NCBI GenBank assembly: GCA_902729315.2
Contig: CACVBZ020000001.1
Coordinates: 90,228-154,227, forward strand
Source: Spirodela intermedia
Taxonomy: Eukaryota; Streptophyta; Magnoliopsida; Alismatales; Araceae
DNA length: 64,000 nt
Direction: 5' to 3'
Both the position numbers and the translations under genes were made by a program. This document shows, piece after piece, positions 1 to 11,386 of this stretch. Every line of letters starts with the position of its first letter. Within the stretch, counting starts at the first letter, position 1. The notes beneath the pieces were generated by a model, which had not been told where the DNA came from, made no database searches, and saw only the letters and a list, made by a program, of their open reading frames with translations.

Positions 1-719
1 AATCAGAGATGATTTACTCGATGGATTCGCGATCCTTTTATCGCGAATCGTTCAGCAATTTTAGTAGCAATACTCCGCGAATCGCATTGACGAGATTTTT
101 GTCGATGATCTAGCGATTCTGGTTGCTTAATCCTTCACCGGCGATCTGCAGGAAAGTCGTAATAATCAGATAAAAATATATGAATTTTGACTCTGGGAGG
201 ATTTGAACCCGCGCCGGTCGCCCGCCTGTGAGGAAGGTGTGACGCGGGTTTAGTCCCACATCGGTTGTGCGCCGATTTTTCGGGCGAATATATAGTAATG
301 TTAGCTTCGGAAGCAAAGTCACTTCTCTCGCGTGTATGACCACTCCTTGCCCCACAGCCAGCTGGCCACCGGTGATGTGGAAGGGGAGTGGCACACACGT
401 GCCCCTATCGGTCCAAGCTAAGCCGCTCGAGCCCCTGCTCGCGGCTACTCCCGACTGTGCTTCTGACCCGCTTGCGGGCCTGGCTGGCCGGCGGGTCCCC
501 CCATTTTGCAATATTTTTATTTTTATTTCTTGTTCTTCATTTATCTCAAAAGTAAGACTATAAAAATCGTATAAAATCACATAATTACCCAAAAATTCAC
601 GTTAATCAACTGAAAACCACTTTTCACACTTTAACACAAATATAAGTCTATTTATCATGAGTTAAGGCTAAAACTATATTATTTACTAATTATTAACTCA
701 TGATAATGAAGACTTATCA
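1..719 (-). mobile_element. Athila-type LTR, inverted copy cut by the window edge
   Basis: This stretch is the reverse complement of the first ~700 bp of the LTRs at 2661-4287 and 11387-13014. It ends at 719 with the complement of the LTR start TGATAAGTC. The rest of this copy lies left of the window. It abuts directly at 720 a forward-oriented older LTR at an internal position (the GTGGGGCAAGGAG segment), so it looks like an insertion into that LTR. The expected 5-bp duplication would be TGGGG (720-724), with its partner outside the window. Whether it is a solo LTR or part of a full element cannot be seen. Confidence 0.85.
252..295 (+). promoter_or_regulatory. snRNA-type USE + TATA promoter motif, antisense to the LTR
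   Basis: GTCCCACATCG at 253-263 matches the plant snRNA upstream sequence element RTCCCACATCG exactly. TATATAG begins at 289, leaving 25 bp between the two. Known plant U6-type Pol III promoters use about this spacing, whereas Pol II snRNA genes use about ten bp more. The orientation is antisense to LTR transcription. Activity is inferred only. Confidence 0.4.
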
Positions 720-2099
720 TGGGGCAAGGAGTGGTCGTACGCGTAGGAGAAAGGGACTCATTGCTTAGAAAGTTAATATTACTATATATTCACCCAAAAC
801 TTTGGCAGACAATTAATGTGGGACTAAACCTGCATCACACCTTCTCTAGAATGATTTTTTATATTTTAATACCTAAATTACCCCTTAGTTATAACAACGA
901 TATACCTATGATAATGTCACTTTATAAGGGTATTAGAGTACTTATTTCAATCTCTCTCTCATGTAGGCAAGCGACTAGTGCAAGTTCGAATCTTAATAGA
1001 GCTAAAACTCATATTTTTATCTAATTAAGTTACAACTTTCTTGCAAATCACTGATGAAGGATTAAGTTCTCAGAATCACTTGATCACCGACAAAAACTTC
1101 GTCAATGTGATTCGTAAACAATTCTTAACTAAAATTGTTGAATGATTCATGATAAAAGGATCACAAATCCACTAAGTAAAGCATCTCTGATTGATCGACG
1201 AACAAGCTGTCATTGAGAAGAGGACTATCTACTGAGACACATGTCGCCACCTCTTAAGAACGTACCAGATAAAATGAAGAGCCTCCTCTTACTACGCGGA
1301 CCTGAGGATGAAGCTCCCTGACACGTGTCCCACACCCATCTAGCTCCTCTTCGTTGGGTGACAGCCGCTGAAGAGCCGCAAAGTTGTTATTTTTTCACTC
1401 CACCAAGTGAAAGTCGTTGGAGACAATTCAATGACCCATTTCATCGATCTCTAGACTTCACAAGAAAATCTAGAGATTGCCCACATCGTCCTTGTCCAAG
1501 GAGAGCCTTTGAAGCCATAGACACTACATGACAATCCTCTCAAATGCTCAAGATTTTGGTGCATCGCTAACGCATCATCACTGCGACGTCAGAACTCTAT
1601 TTTTCTACTTTCAACTTAATTTTCGCTTCATTTAGTGATAGTTTATGTGATTTAAATTAACCAAACTATTCTTCATTTAATTATGATTCTTCTGACTTTT
1701 ACAGATCTTTAGTTGATCAATTAAATCGTCTTTAATCGCTTAGATAAGAATCATCAAGTGGAACTCTAATTCCACTCGATTCATGTTCGTTGGGTGCTAA
1801 CGTCATCTTAATGTTTGCACTATTATTTACTTTTTTCGTAAATTTTCAATATATTTTATTTGTATTTCATAATATAAAATTCATAAAAAATCATACTCCT
1901 TGAAAAAAAATTAAAAAAGTATTAATATTATATTACATCCCTGTGATTGATCTGAAATTTTTTTACTATTTTTGAAAGTTTTATTAAATCATAATTGATA
2001 TATTTATTCAGAAATACTTCTAAATATCTAAAAATTAGCATTTTTTAGTTTTATAAATTTTAAATTTACGTGATTTACTATACAACAAAAGTCAAGTCA
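720..2099 (+). mobile_element. Older Athila-type LTR fragment (3' part)
   Basis: Aligns by eye with the LTR of the full element from its GTGGGGCAAGGAG segment to its end. Landmarks include the complement of the USE motif, the GTTCGAATC segment (~985), the ACGTCA-rich segment near 1800 and the ending GTCAAGTCA at 2099. It is clearly diverged, with CpG sites largely mutated. It carries about 130 bp near 850-985 that the younger copies lack. Its 5' part is displaced to the left by the inverted LTR ending at 719. No primer-binding site follows, so it is a 3' LTR or a solo LTR. Confidence 0.8.
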
Positions 2100-2655
2100 A
2101 TAGTCCTAAAAGTTCATTGTGTAAAAAGAGGTTTATGATCTTGTCAATTCAACAATCTTCTCAAGTTAAGAATATTGAAAACTAAGTGTTGAGATCCTTG
2201 GTAAGTGGATATGGACAAAAAGAAGGTTGAACTACTATAAAGTATGACATCAAAAACCTATGACAATGCACATTTACATGTGCTGATACAAGCCAAAACT
2301 ATGTAGACCCACTTCATTAGTAATTCATAGATTGAATTAAGTCCAAAACATTAAAAATGATAAAACTACTTAGAAAACAAATTCACCCTCCCTTTTAGTA
2401 TACTTTCCAGCCCAATAGGAACTCTAAAATATTAAGAAAGATATAATGTAAGGGCATAATGGTAATCTTATAATAAAAATATATTAAAGAAATATATATT
2501 AATTAAGAATAACATATTCTAATCACTAAAAAATTCCTTTACCTATTGAGTTTCATTTACTATCGTTACTTTTTGGTATGAAGTAAGATGACATATTTGG
2601 TAAAAAGGAATTTAATGCATAAATACCACGAAACTATATGAAGAAAAAGAGTTCA
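2100..2655. other. AT-rich intergenic DNA, nothing recognised
   Basis: No coding potential, RNA gene or recognisable transposon was found. It separates the older LTR fragment from the full-length element. Confidence 0.5.
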
Positions 2656-2660
2656 CTCAC
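2656..2660. repeat. Target-site duplication (left copy)
   Basis: CTCAC immediately precedes the 5' LTR. The same five bases follow the 3' LTR at 13015-13019, marking the element borders. Confidence 0.85.
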
Positions 2661-4287
2661 TGATAAGTCTTCATTATCATGAGTTAATAAATAGTAAATA
2701 ATATAATTTTAGCCTTAACTCAGGATAAATACTTATATTTCTATTAAAGTGTGAAAAGTAGTTTTCAGGTGATTAATGTGATTTTTTGGGTAATTATGTG
2801 ATTTTATACGAATTTATATGATTTTTACAGTCTTACTTTTGAGATAAATGAAGAAAAAGAAATAAAACTAAAATATTGCAAAATGGGGGGACCCGCTGGC
2901 CAGCTGCGCCCGCAAGCGGGTCGGAAGCTTAGTTAGGGAGTAGCCGCGAGCAGGGGCTGGAGCGGCTTAGACCAATAGGGGCACGTATGCGCCACTCCCC
3001 TTCCACGTCACCGGTGGCCAGCCGGCTGTGGGGCAAGGAGTGGTCGTACACGCGAGAGAAGGAACTTTGCTTAGAGAGCTAACATTATTATATATTCGCC
3101 CAAAAAATCGGCGCACAACCGATGTGGGACTAAACCCGCGTCACACCTTCCTCAGAAGAGGCGGGCAACCGGCGCGGGTTCGAGTCCTTCTAGAGTCAAA
3201 AGTCATATATTTTTATCTGATTATCGTGACTTTCCTACAGATCGCCGGTGAAGAATTAAGCAACCAGAATCGCTAGATCATCGACAAAAATCTCGTCAAT
3301 GCGATTCGCGGAGTATTGCTACTAAAATTGTTGAACGATTCGCGATAAAAGGATCGCGAATCCATCGAGTAAATCATCTCCGATTGATCGACGAACACGC
3401 TGTCGTCGGGAAGAGGACGATCCGCTAGGAGACGAGTCGCCACCTCCTGAGAGCGTACCAGATACGATGAAGAGCCTCCTCTTGTTGCGCGGACCTGAGG
3501 ATGAAGCTCCCTGACACGCGCCCCACCTCCATCCAGCTCCTCTCCGTCAGGTGACAGCCGCCGAAGAGCCGCAAAGTCGCCGTTTTTCCGCTCTGCTGGG
3601 TGACAGCCGCCGGAGACAACTCGGCGACCAATTTCATTAAGTTTTAGACTTCACAAGAAGATCTAGAGATTGCCCACCTCGTCTTTGTGCAAGGAGAGCC
3701 TTCGAGGCCATGGACACTGCACGACGATCCTCCCGAACGCTCAGGATTCTAGTGCATCGCCAATGCATCGCCGTCGCGACGCCGGAACTCTGTTTTCTTG
3801 CTTTCAAACTTACTTTATGCTTCATTTAGTGATTAATTTTTGTGTTTTTAATTTACCAAAATATACTTTATTTAATTATGATTCTTCCGGCTTTTACAGA
3901 TCTTAATTTGATTAATTAAATCGTCTGTAATCACTTACGAAAGAATCGCCGGGCGGAACTCTGTTTCTGCCCGATTCACATTCGCCGGGTGCTGACGTCA
4001 TCCTGACATCCGCACCCTTATTTTCCTTTTAAATATTTTTCCTTTTCATTTCTTAGTATAAAATTCATATAAAATAGTATTGTCTGAGAAAAATTATGAA
4101 TAATTACCATATATTATATTACATCCCTGTGATCGACCTGGAAAATTACTGCTATTTTTGGAAGTTTTATTGAATTATAATTCATATATTTGTTCAGAAA
4201 TACTTCTAAATATCTGAAAATTCGTATTTTCTAGTTTTATAAATTTTATATTTTCGTGATTTAATATACAATGACTGAGTCATGTCA
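2661..4287 (+). repeat. 5' LTR of the full-length element
   Basis: Starts TGATAAGTCTTC and ends CATGTCA just upstream of the primer-binding site. A sense TATA-like TATATATTC lies at 3089-3097. The right half is GC-rich with many CpG sites. Highly similar to 11387-13014. Confidence 0.93.
3089..3130 (-). promoter_or_regulatory. Antisense USE + TATA motif in the 5' LTR
   Basis: On the - strand the USE GTCCCACATCG occupies 3130-3120 and TATATA 3094-3089, with 25 bp between. This is the spacing of plant U6-type Pol III promoters. The same TATA could serve the sense strand. It is conserved among LTR copies by descent; activity is unproven. Confidence 0.4.
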
Positions 4288-4292
4288 AACTT

Positions 4293-4310
4293 TGGCACCA
4301 TTGCCGGGGA
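4293..4310 (+). other. Primer-binding site (tRNA-Asp type)
   Basis: TGGCACCATTGCCGGGGA starts five bases after the LTR end. It differs at two of 18 positions from the tRNA-Asp complement commonly used by Athila elements (TGGCGCCGTTGCCGGGGA). Confidence 0.85.
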
Positions 4311-4502
4311 TGTATTGCATAATATTTAGTACTTTTTTTGTTTTTCTCTTAAGAGTACACAAAAAAATTTAACTCTTGTTTTATTTTCTTGTTGTCGATT
4401 TTTTTTAAGAAAAAGGGAACGAAAAGAAGCAAGGCAAGGACTGGAGCATACTGAAGGAGGGTAACAATTACTAAACTTTTCTCTCGAATTTATTGATTTT
4501 TT

Positions 4503-5918
4503 ATGCATGGTAGAAGATCCTTGCATCCAAGGCTAGAAAATCCTTTCATTATTTCATTCAAGACTAAAAATCCGAAAGAAAAAAAATTAATTTTGATAGA
4601 TCCTGAAGGAAGTACAGGTCAAATTGAGAACAATCCTATGACCATGAAAAATTATTATATCCCTGATTCATTTCAAAGAGCATCAAATATTAGAGTCCCA
4701 TTAGCACCCACTGTTAAATTCGAAATAAATCCAAGAATTTTTCAAATGCTCCCTAATTTTCATGGATTGCCTTTAGAGGAGCCTCATTAGCACTTAGAAA
4801 ATTTCATATGGTCTGTGATTTAGTTAATCTCCCTCAAGTTACACCGGAAATTATTAAGATGAAATTATTCCCTCATACACTTAGGGACAAAGCTAGCCAT
4901 TGGCTATCCACGTTAGATAGAGAATTAACTAGCTGGAAAGATATAGAACAAGCCTTTCTTCGAAAATTTTATCCCTTAGGAAAAACTCAAAATATGAGAA
5001 AACATATATGGAGTTTTTCTCAAAGACCAGGAGAAACTTTGCATGAGACATGGGAAAAATTCAAAGATTTACTTAGAAAGTGTCCTCATCATGCTATACC
5101 CAAGTGGCAGCTCAATAGAATTTTTTATGATGAATTATTAGAATAACATAAAAATATGGTTGATTCTATATGTGGAGGAGCTTTTATGGAGAAAACTCCT
5201 GATGAGATTTACAATCTTTATGAGAATTTAAGTGAAAATTCTAGAAATCAAGCCTCTTTTGAATTATATGACAGGGATAAGAAGAGAGAAATTTATGAAT
5301 TGCATCATGATGATGATTCTAAACTTAGAAATGAGGTTAATCAGATTAATCAAAGATTAGAAAAAAATGATTTACTTTTGAAAATATTAGAAAGCCTTTT
5401 AACCCTCAACTTAATTCGAATAGTACATGTCCTATGTATGGTGAAAATGATTATCTGAATTTTAATGTTATAATTTAGATCAATCATTTCACCCTATGCA
5501 AGAACAAGTACAAGTAGCTCACAGTTTTAATAGAAACAAGGAACTTTTTTCAAATTCTTATAATCCTAATTGGAGGAATAATTTTTCATGGAGAGACCCA
5601 AATAATATTCAAAATCCAGAAGCACTTAGACTCAATTCAAACTCTGAATTTCGTCCAAAACAAAAAAACAGATTTCAGAAAAATCAGCCCTCTCAAATCC
5701 AACCTGATGCTATGGAAATGATGCAGCAAATGAGCCAAATGATGCAACAAACTATGAATCAAATGATGCTGGACCAGAAACAAATTATAGAGGCTCTTGG
5801 GAATAAGAGAGAAGAGGGACAGCTACCTAGTCAGCCCTTAGAAAATCCAAAGAACCGCCTAACAATAAGAATTCAGCAAGGGGAGTCTAGTAGCATGAAT
5901 CTAGGAAAAAACCCATGA
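4503..5918 (+). pseudogene. gag: gag of the Athila-type element, disrupted
   Basis: Starts with ATG at 4503. It encodes the Athila gag N-terminus ending in a HGLPLEEPH motif, then a Retrotrans_gag core (about 4808-5146, with FPHTLRDKASHWL and a WKDIEQAFLRKFYP segment). A Gln/Met-rich C-terminal part follows (5496-5918, with repeated MMQQ). It is broken by a TAG at 4788-4790, a one-base shift near 4795, a TAA at 5144-5146, a further shift between about 5440 and 5480, and a TGA at 5916-5918 that separates it from pol. No CCHC knuckle was seen. Gag would form the virus-like particle. The fragments line up in order, so this is decay rather than rearrangement. Confidence 0.9.
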
Positions 5919-5936
5919 AATGAAAATGTTAGGACA

Positions 5937-8900
5937 GTGAATGCATTAAGGAGTGGTAAGATCTTACCTGATCCTTATCCCCAAACATTAGAAGAAAAAG
6001 AAAACATGGACAAACCAAAACAAAATCAAATAGGAGTAGAAGAGGATTTTATAGATTCTACCAAGGAAATTTCGAAAGAGAGGACGACCATTCCATTTCC
6101 TAAAGTTCTAGAGCCTAGACAAAGAAAGAAAAAGGAACACAATGAAGAAATAAAGAAAATTTTACAAGATGTGCAAATTAGTCTTCCTTTACTCACTGCC
6201 ATTGAACATATTCCTGAATATGCTAGAGTTTTGAAAGAAATGTGTACACCAAAAAGGGCACCTAGAGTAGAAAAATTATCTATGCATGCTAGTGCATTAT
6301 TATTAAATCAATTACCATATAAATTGAGAGATACAGGTGCCCCTTTAATTTCGTGTTATATTGGTGGATTCATTTTTCAGAATGCATTACTTGACACCGG
6401 TGCTAGTATTAATTTATTACCTACAAGTATTTGTGATAAATTTAATATTTCTAATCTTAAACCTTCTACTGTTACCTTACAATTTGCTGATAGATCCATA
6501 AAACATCCTAAAGGTATTTTAGAAAATGTGATAGTGACAGTTAAAGGATGTAAATTTCCAGCTGATTTTGTAGTGCTAGAAATAGATTTTAATGGACAGT
6601 TTTATGATACGCCAATCATCCTAGGGAGACCATTTTTGCATACAGCAAAGATGAATATTGATTTTCCCACAGGTATTGTGAAAATTTCATGTGGAGATCA
6701 ATCAGTAGAAATTAAAATTTTTGAGGTATCAAATGATCTTAAGAAATCCCAAGTATATGATTGTCATACCATAGATCTTCTAGATGATTTTGATGATCCA
6801 GATGTTATTGATGACTGTGTGCTGGAAGAATTAGAGGAAATAGAGGATATAAATTTAGAAGAAAAGAAAGAGGAAGATCATCTGAATTTAGAGTTGAAAC
6901 CTCTTCCCTCTAGTTTAAAATATATGTTCTTGGAGGAAAATAATTCATTTCCTGTTATTATTGCAGCTGATTTGAGTGATGAACAGGAAGAAGAATTATT
7001 AGATGTACTTCGAAAAAATAAGAAGGCTATGGGCTGGAAAATGGATCATCTAAGGGGCATTGATATGAGTGTATGCATACATAATATATATCTAGAGGAG
7101 GGGGCTAGAACTAGCAGGGAACCACAACGAAGATTAAATCCTAACATGATGGAAATTGTAAAAAAAGAAATTTTAAAGTGGCTGGCTGCTGGTATTATTT
7201 ATCCTATTTCAGATAGCAAATGGGTTAGTCCTACACAAGTGGTGCCAAAAAAATCAGGCATCATAGTTATAAAAAATGAAAATGGAGATGAAATACAAAC
7301 AAGATTAACTACCGGTTGGAGAGTTTGCATTGATTATAGAAAATTAAATTCAGTTACTAGAAAAGATCATTTTCCCCTACCATTTACTGATCAAATTCTA
7401 GAAAAATTAGCTGGAAAAAACTTTTTTTGTTTTCTAGATGGATACTCTGGTTATAATCAAATTTATATAAACCCTTTAGATCAAGAAAAAATAACTTTCA
7501 CTTGTCCATTTGGTACTTTTGCTTTTAAACGCATGCCTTTTGGTCTGTGTAATGCTCCAGCCACATTTCAAAGATGTATGCTGTCTATTTTTTCTGATAT
7601 GATTAGAAAATGTATGGAAATTTTTATAGACGATTTTTCTGTTTTTGGTAAATCATTTGATGAATGCTTAAATCATTTACAGCATGTACTTGAGAAATGC
7701 ATAGAGAAAAAATTAGTTTTGAGTTGGGAGAAATCACATTTTATGGTTAGAGAGGGAGTTGTGTTGGGTCATATTGTGAGTGAAAGGGGTTTAGAGGTGG
7801 ATAGAGCAAAAATTGATATTATATCTAAAATGAAATCTCCAAATTTAGTAAAACAGATTAGATCTTTCTTGGGTCATGCAAGTTATTACAAAAAATTTAT
7901 TCAAGATTTTTCGAAAATTTCTAAACCTCTCACCATGCTATTATCTAAAGATGTGCCTTTTAATTTTGATGAGAAATGTTTTGAGTCTTTTTCTGAAATA
8001 AAAAGATTACTTACTGAGGCACCCATTTTACAAGCTCCTGATTGGTCCCTTTCCTTTGAAATAATGTGTGATGCATCGAATTATGCAGTGGGGGCTGTTC
8101 TAGGACAAACAAAAGAGTCAAAACCCATAGTAATTTCATATGCTAGTAAAACTATATCCGATGCTCAATTAAATTATACCACGACTGAAAAAGAGTTGTT
8201 AGCTGTAGTATTTTCGTGAGAAAGGTTTAGATCATATATTTTGGGAGCTAAAATTATTATTTATATTGATCATGCAGCATTAAAATATCTGTTAAATAAG
8301 AAAGATGCAAAGCCACGTTTATTAAGATGGATTTTATTATTGCAGGAATTTGACTTAGAAATAAAAGATAAAAAAGGTTTCGAGAATGCTGTTGCTGACC
8401 ATCTTTCTAGATTAAGTGATACAGGAATAAATACAACACCTTTACAAGATGCATTTCCAGATGAACAATTGATGGCAGCTCAACATCAACCATCACCATG
8501 GTATGCACATATTGTTAATTTTCTGGTTTTTGGAAAAACTCTAGAATAGTGGGATAAGAACAGAAAATATCATTTTTTTTCTAAGATTAGAAATTATTTT
8601 TGGCATGATCTTGATTTATATTACTTGGGCAATGATCAAATTTTAAGGAGATGTGTTCTTGAAGAAGAATACCATAGCATTATTAACATGTGCCATTCAT
8701 CTAACTGTGGAGGACATTTCTTTGGACGAAAAATAGCTGCAAAAAATTTTCAGTGTGGTTTTTATTGGCCTACAATCATTAGAGATTCTATAGAATTTAG
8801 TAGAACAGGTATTTCATGCCAATCTATAAGTAACATGAGTAAAACAGATGAAATGCCCATGAGTAACATGTTAGTAGTCGAAATTTTTGATGTATGGGGA

Positions 8901-9783
8901 ATAGATTTCATGGGTCCCTTCCCATCAGCTGAAAAATATGAATATATTTTGCTTGCTGTTGATTATGTGTCGAAGTGGGTGGAAGCTATTCCTACTAGAA
9001 CTAATGATCATAAAATCGTGATGAAATTTGTGCAGGAAAATATTTTTTCGAGATTTAGATGTCTTAGAGTGATTATTAGTGATGGAGGAACACATTTTAC
9101 AAATAAACATTTCAGGGAACTATTGAAAAAGAATGGAGTACACCATAGAGTAGCCACTCCATATCATCCCCAAACAAATGGGCAAGCTAAAGTAGCAAAT
9201 AGAGAAATTCAGAGAATTTTGAGAAAAATAGTTAGACTAGATAGGAAAGATTGGCCCACGAAATTACAAGATGCATTATGGGCTTATAGAACAGCTTATA
9301 AAAATCCCATAGGTATGTCCCCATTTCGTCTCATTTTTGGAAAGCCATGTCATCTTCCTGTGGAAATAGAGCATAAAGCATTATGGGCTATAAAAAATTT
9401 ATGTATGGATGAAAAACCAGCTGGTGGGCATAGAATTTTTCAGCTACATGAACTAGAGGAGTTGAGGAATGAAGCTTATGAAAATCATATAATATATAAA
9501 GAAAAAACTAAAACTTTTCATGATAAATACATTAGCAGAAAAAAATTTGATGTTGGACAAAAAGTGTGGTTATATGATTCTAGGCTGAAATTATTCCCAG
9601 GAAAATTAAAATCAAAATGGAAAGGGCCTTATGTGGTGGAAGAGACATATGATCATGGGGCTGTAATGATTAAAGATCTTAAATCATAACTTTAAGGTAA
9701 ATGGACAGCGGCTTAAACATTACATAGAACATGAACGCCTTGCAGAAAAAGAAATTTTATTATTAAAAGAAATTCAAGAGTAA
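5937..9783 (+). pseudogene. pol: pol of the Athila-type element: PR-RT-RH-IN, disrupted
   Basis: A single frame runs from 5937 to 9689, interrupted only by a TGA at 8217-8219 inside RNase H and a TAG at 8547-8549 between RNase H and integrase. A frameshift at about 9687 moves the integrase C-terminus into another frame that closes with TAA at 9781-9783. The aspartic protease site DTGAS is at residues 153-157, counting from 5937. The RT active site FIDDFSVF has its Asp pair at residues 565-566. RNase H includes CDASNYAVGAVL. Integrase keeps the catalytic core ([15 protein letters not shown], and Glu in ANREIQ). Its HHCC finger has Gly (8808-8810) where the first Cys is expected. Frame 0 is shared with the gag C-terminus, so gag and pol may once have been one ORF. 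Confidence 0.95.
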
Positions 9784-10117
9784 GATCAAGCAGTCCAGCT
9801 GGAGACATTAAATTCAGCGCTGCATGGGAGGCAACCCATGGTTTTTATTTCATTTTGTTTGATTTTTTTTAAGCTCTATTTTTCTTAGAATTTTGCAATA
9901 CTTGTTTCTGTATTTGTTTTTTCGAAAGAGTGTAGGAGGAGGCGTGTAAGACGAAGTGGAAAATTAAAAACGAGGTTGAGGTGATGTCTTTCAGAGCTTT
10001 ATCATTTATGACAACATTTTTAATGCTTAACTTTGCATATATGCATGCTTCACGTGAAAATTATATTTTCTGCATATTCTGTTTCGATTTTTCTGTGTCA
10101 TTGAGGACAATGTCATT

Positions 10118-10133
10118 TTTAAGTTGGGGGGTG
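10118..10133 (+). other. Internal polypurine tract
   Basis: TTTAAGTTGGGGGGTG is identical over 16 bases to the terminal tract at 11371-11386. It follows a TTGAGGACAATG segment, a motif I recall preceding such tracts in other plant gypsy elements. It could prime a second plus strand. Confidence 0.6.
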
Positions 10134-10812
10134 AAGTATTCATTATTAATTTATGTTGTAAGACGATTAAGAACATGTGTTTGCATTTTATTCAACTTAG
10201 AATAACAACTAAAAATAACAATAAAAAAAAAATCAGAAAAACTGCAACATCTATTTTCTGGTTTTCTGTTAGGAACAACAGACTGTCAAAAACAGCAGAC
10301 AAAAAATAGCCTAAAATTTGAAAATCTAGAGACCCTTTTCTCACATTTCAATCCCCTAGACATATATTACTGAAATTCGAAATTACAGCTATAAAGAGGA
10401 TAGTTTTGATTTATTTTTGACAAATTTATTGCTGCTAAAAATAGAACTGAAAATAGAAAACAAAATTGTCAGAACTATCTAATTTACAAATCTCTTACAT
10501 CATATTGCATGCATGAAAAATTAAATCAATTAGATTGATTGATACCAAAAGATACTAGGAAGATTATTATTGAGTCAAAAGAATAATCTAGTAGTATGAA
10601 ATGTTGGAATACTCCTTGGATACATGATAGATAACATGGATTTGATTTTACAGATTTTCACTTCATGATCTTGATGGATAGTATTTACTTGATGTCAAAA
10701 TTTGATTGATCATTTGAGTTTAATGAAGATTTTTGCACCTTGATCTATAGGACTTGTGAACAGAAATCACTTATCTCGAAAAAAAAAAAAAGAAAAAAAA
10801 AGAGAGAGCAAT

Positions 10813-11025
10813 GTGAAAAATCTAGAAACGAAGAGTACACATGGAGGGTGTGAGACATCATTCTCATTGTCGAAAATCGTGCATAGAAAAATACTTGCTA
10901 CAAAATAAGTGGATAAAGTGAAAGCCCTGAAAATGAAGAGTACACATGGAGGGTGTGAGACATCATTCTTATTGTCGAAATTTGTCTACAGGAAAAGCTA
11001 CTTATCCACTATATATAAAGAAAGA
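10813..11025 (+). repeat. Two ~105-bp diverged tandem units in the element's 3' region
   Basis: Both units share AAGAGTACACATGGAGGGTG and the following GTGAGACATCATTCT/TCATTGTCGAAA segment, at about 10829 and 10935. They diverge toward their 3' ends. Confidence 0.8.
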
Positions 11026-11370
11026 AGAAATATAGTGCAAACTTCAAAAATCAAGCAATAGAAAAAGGGAAATGTAGGATCAATATTATTCTTGGATGAG
11101 TATTGATAATTAGAACATCTTGTAAATACATCTATGAGTGAAGAAGTGATAAAGATGTGAATAGAAGAAGTGAAGTCTAGATTGTTATTCCAAAGAGTGT
11201 TTAAACATTTAAGTGCTTGACATCATTCTTAAATACTTGATATAAGAATCCAAAGTGTTTAAAGGTGCATCATTTCTTATTGTATTTATTTTTTTTCTGT
11301 ATTGAAATATGATATTTGAAATTTGTAAATTTTTATTTTTGTAATTCCATTGCTAAGGGACTAGCAATGA

Positions 11371-11386
11371 TTTAAGTTGGGGGGTG
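11371..11386 (+). other. Terminal polypurine tract
   Basis: TTTAAGTTGGGGGGTG directly precedes the 3' LTR start TGATAAG at 11387, the expected place for plus-strand priming. Confidence 0.9.

Larger units (their letters stand above)
9784..11370 (+). other. Non-coding 3' internal region of the element
   Basis: Lies between integrase and the terminal polypurine tract, where some Athila elements carry env-like genes. Only short random ORFs occur here, with no membrane or signal-peptide pattern I would trust. It contains an internal copy of the polypurine tract (10118-10133), an A-rich run near 10780-10800 and two diverged ~105-bp tandem units. A relic of this region recurs at 22947-23475. Confidence 0.7.

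Noticed and set aside
110-592. A 160-codon frame in the first LTR
   Set aside because: It lies across the LTR and ends at arbitrary points. Its start is not an ATG with context, and the composition explains it.
3170-3200. GGTTCGAGTCC in the LTR looks like a Pol III B box or tRNA T-arm
   Set aside because: The stem around it does not pair in young or old copies and there is no good A box upstream. It may be chance, so no tRNA or SINE is called.
9981-10205. Possible env-like ORF after integrase
   Set aside because: 74 codons, no signal peptide or coiled coil worth trusting, and no match in the relic at 22947-23475.
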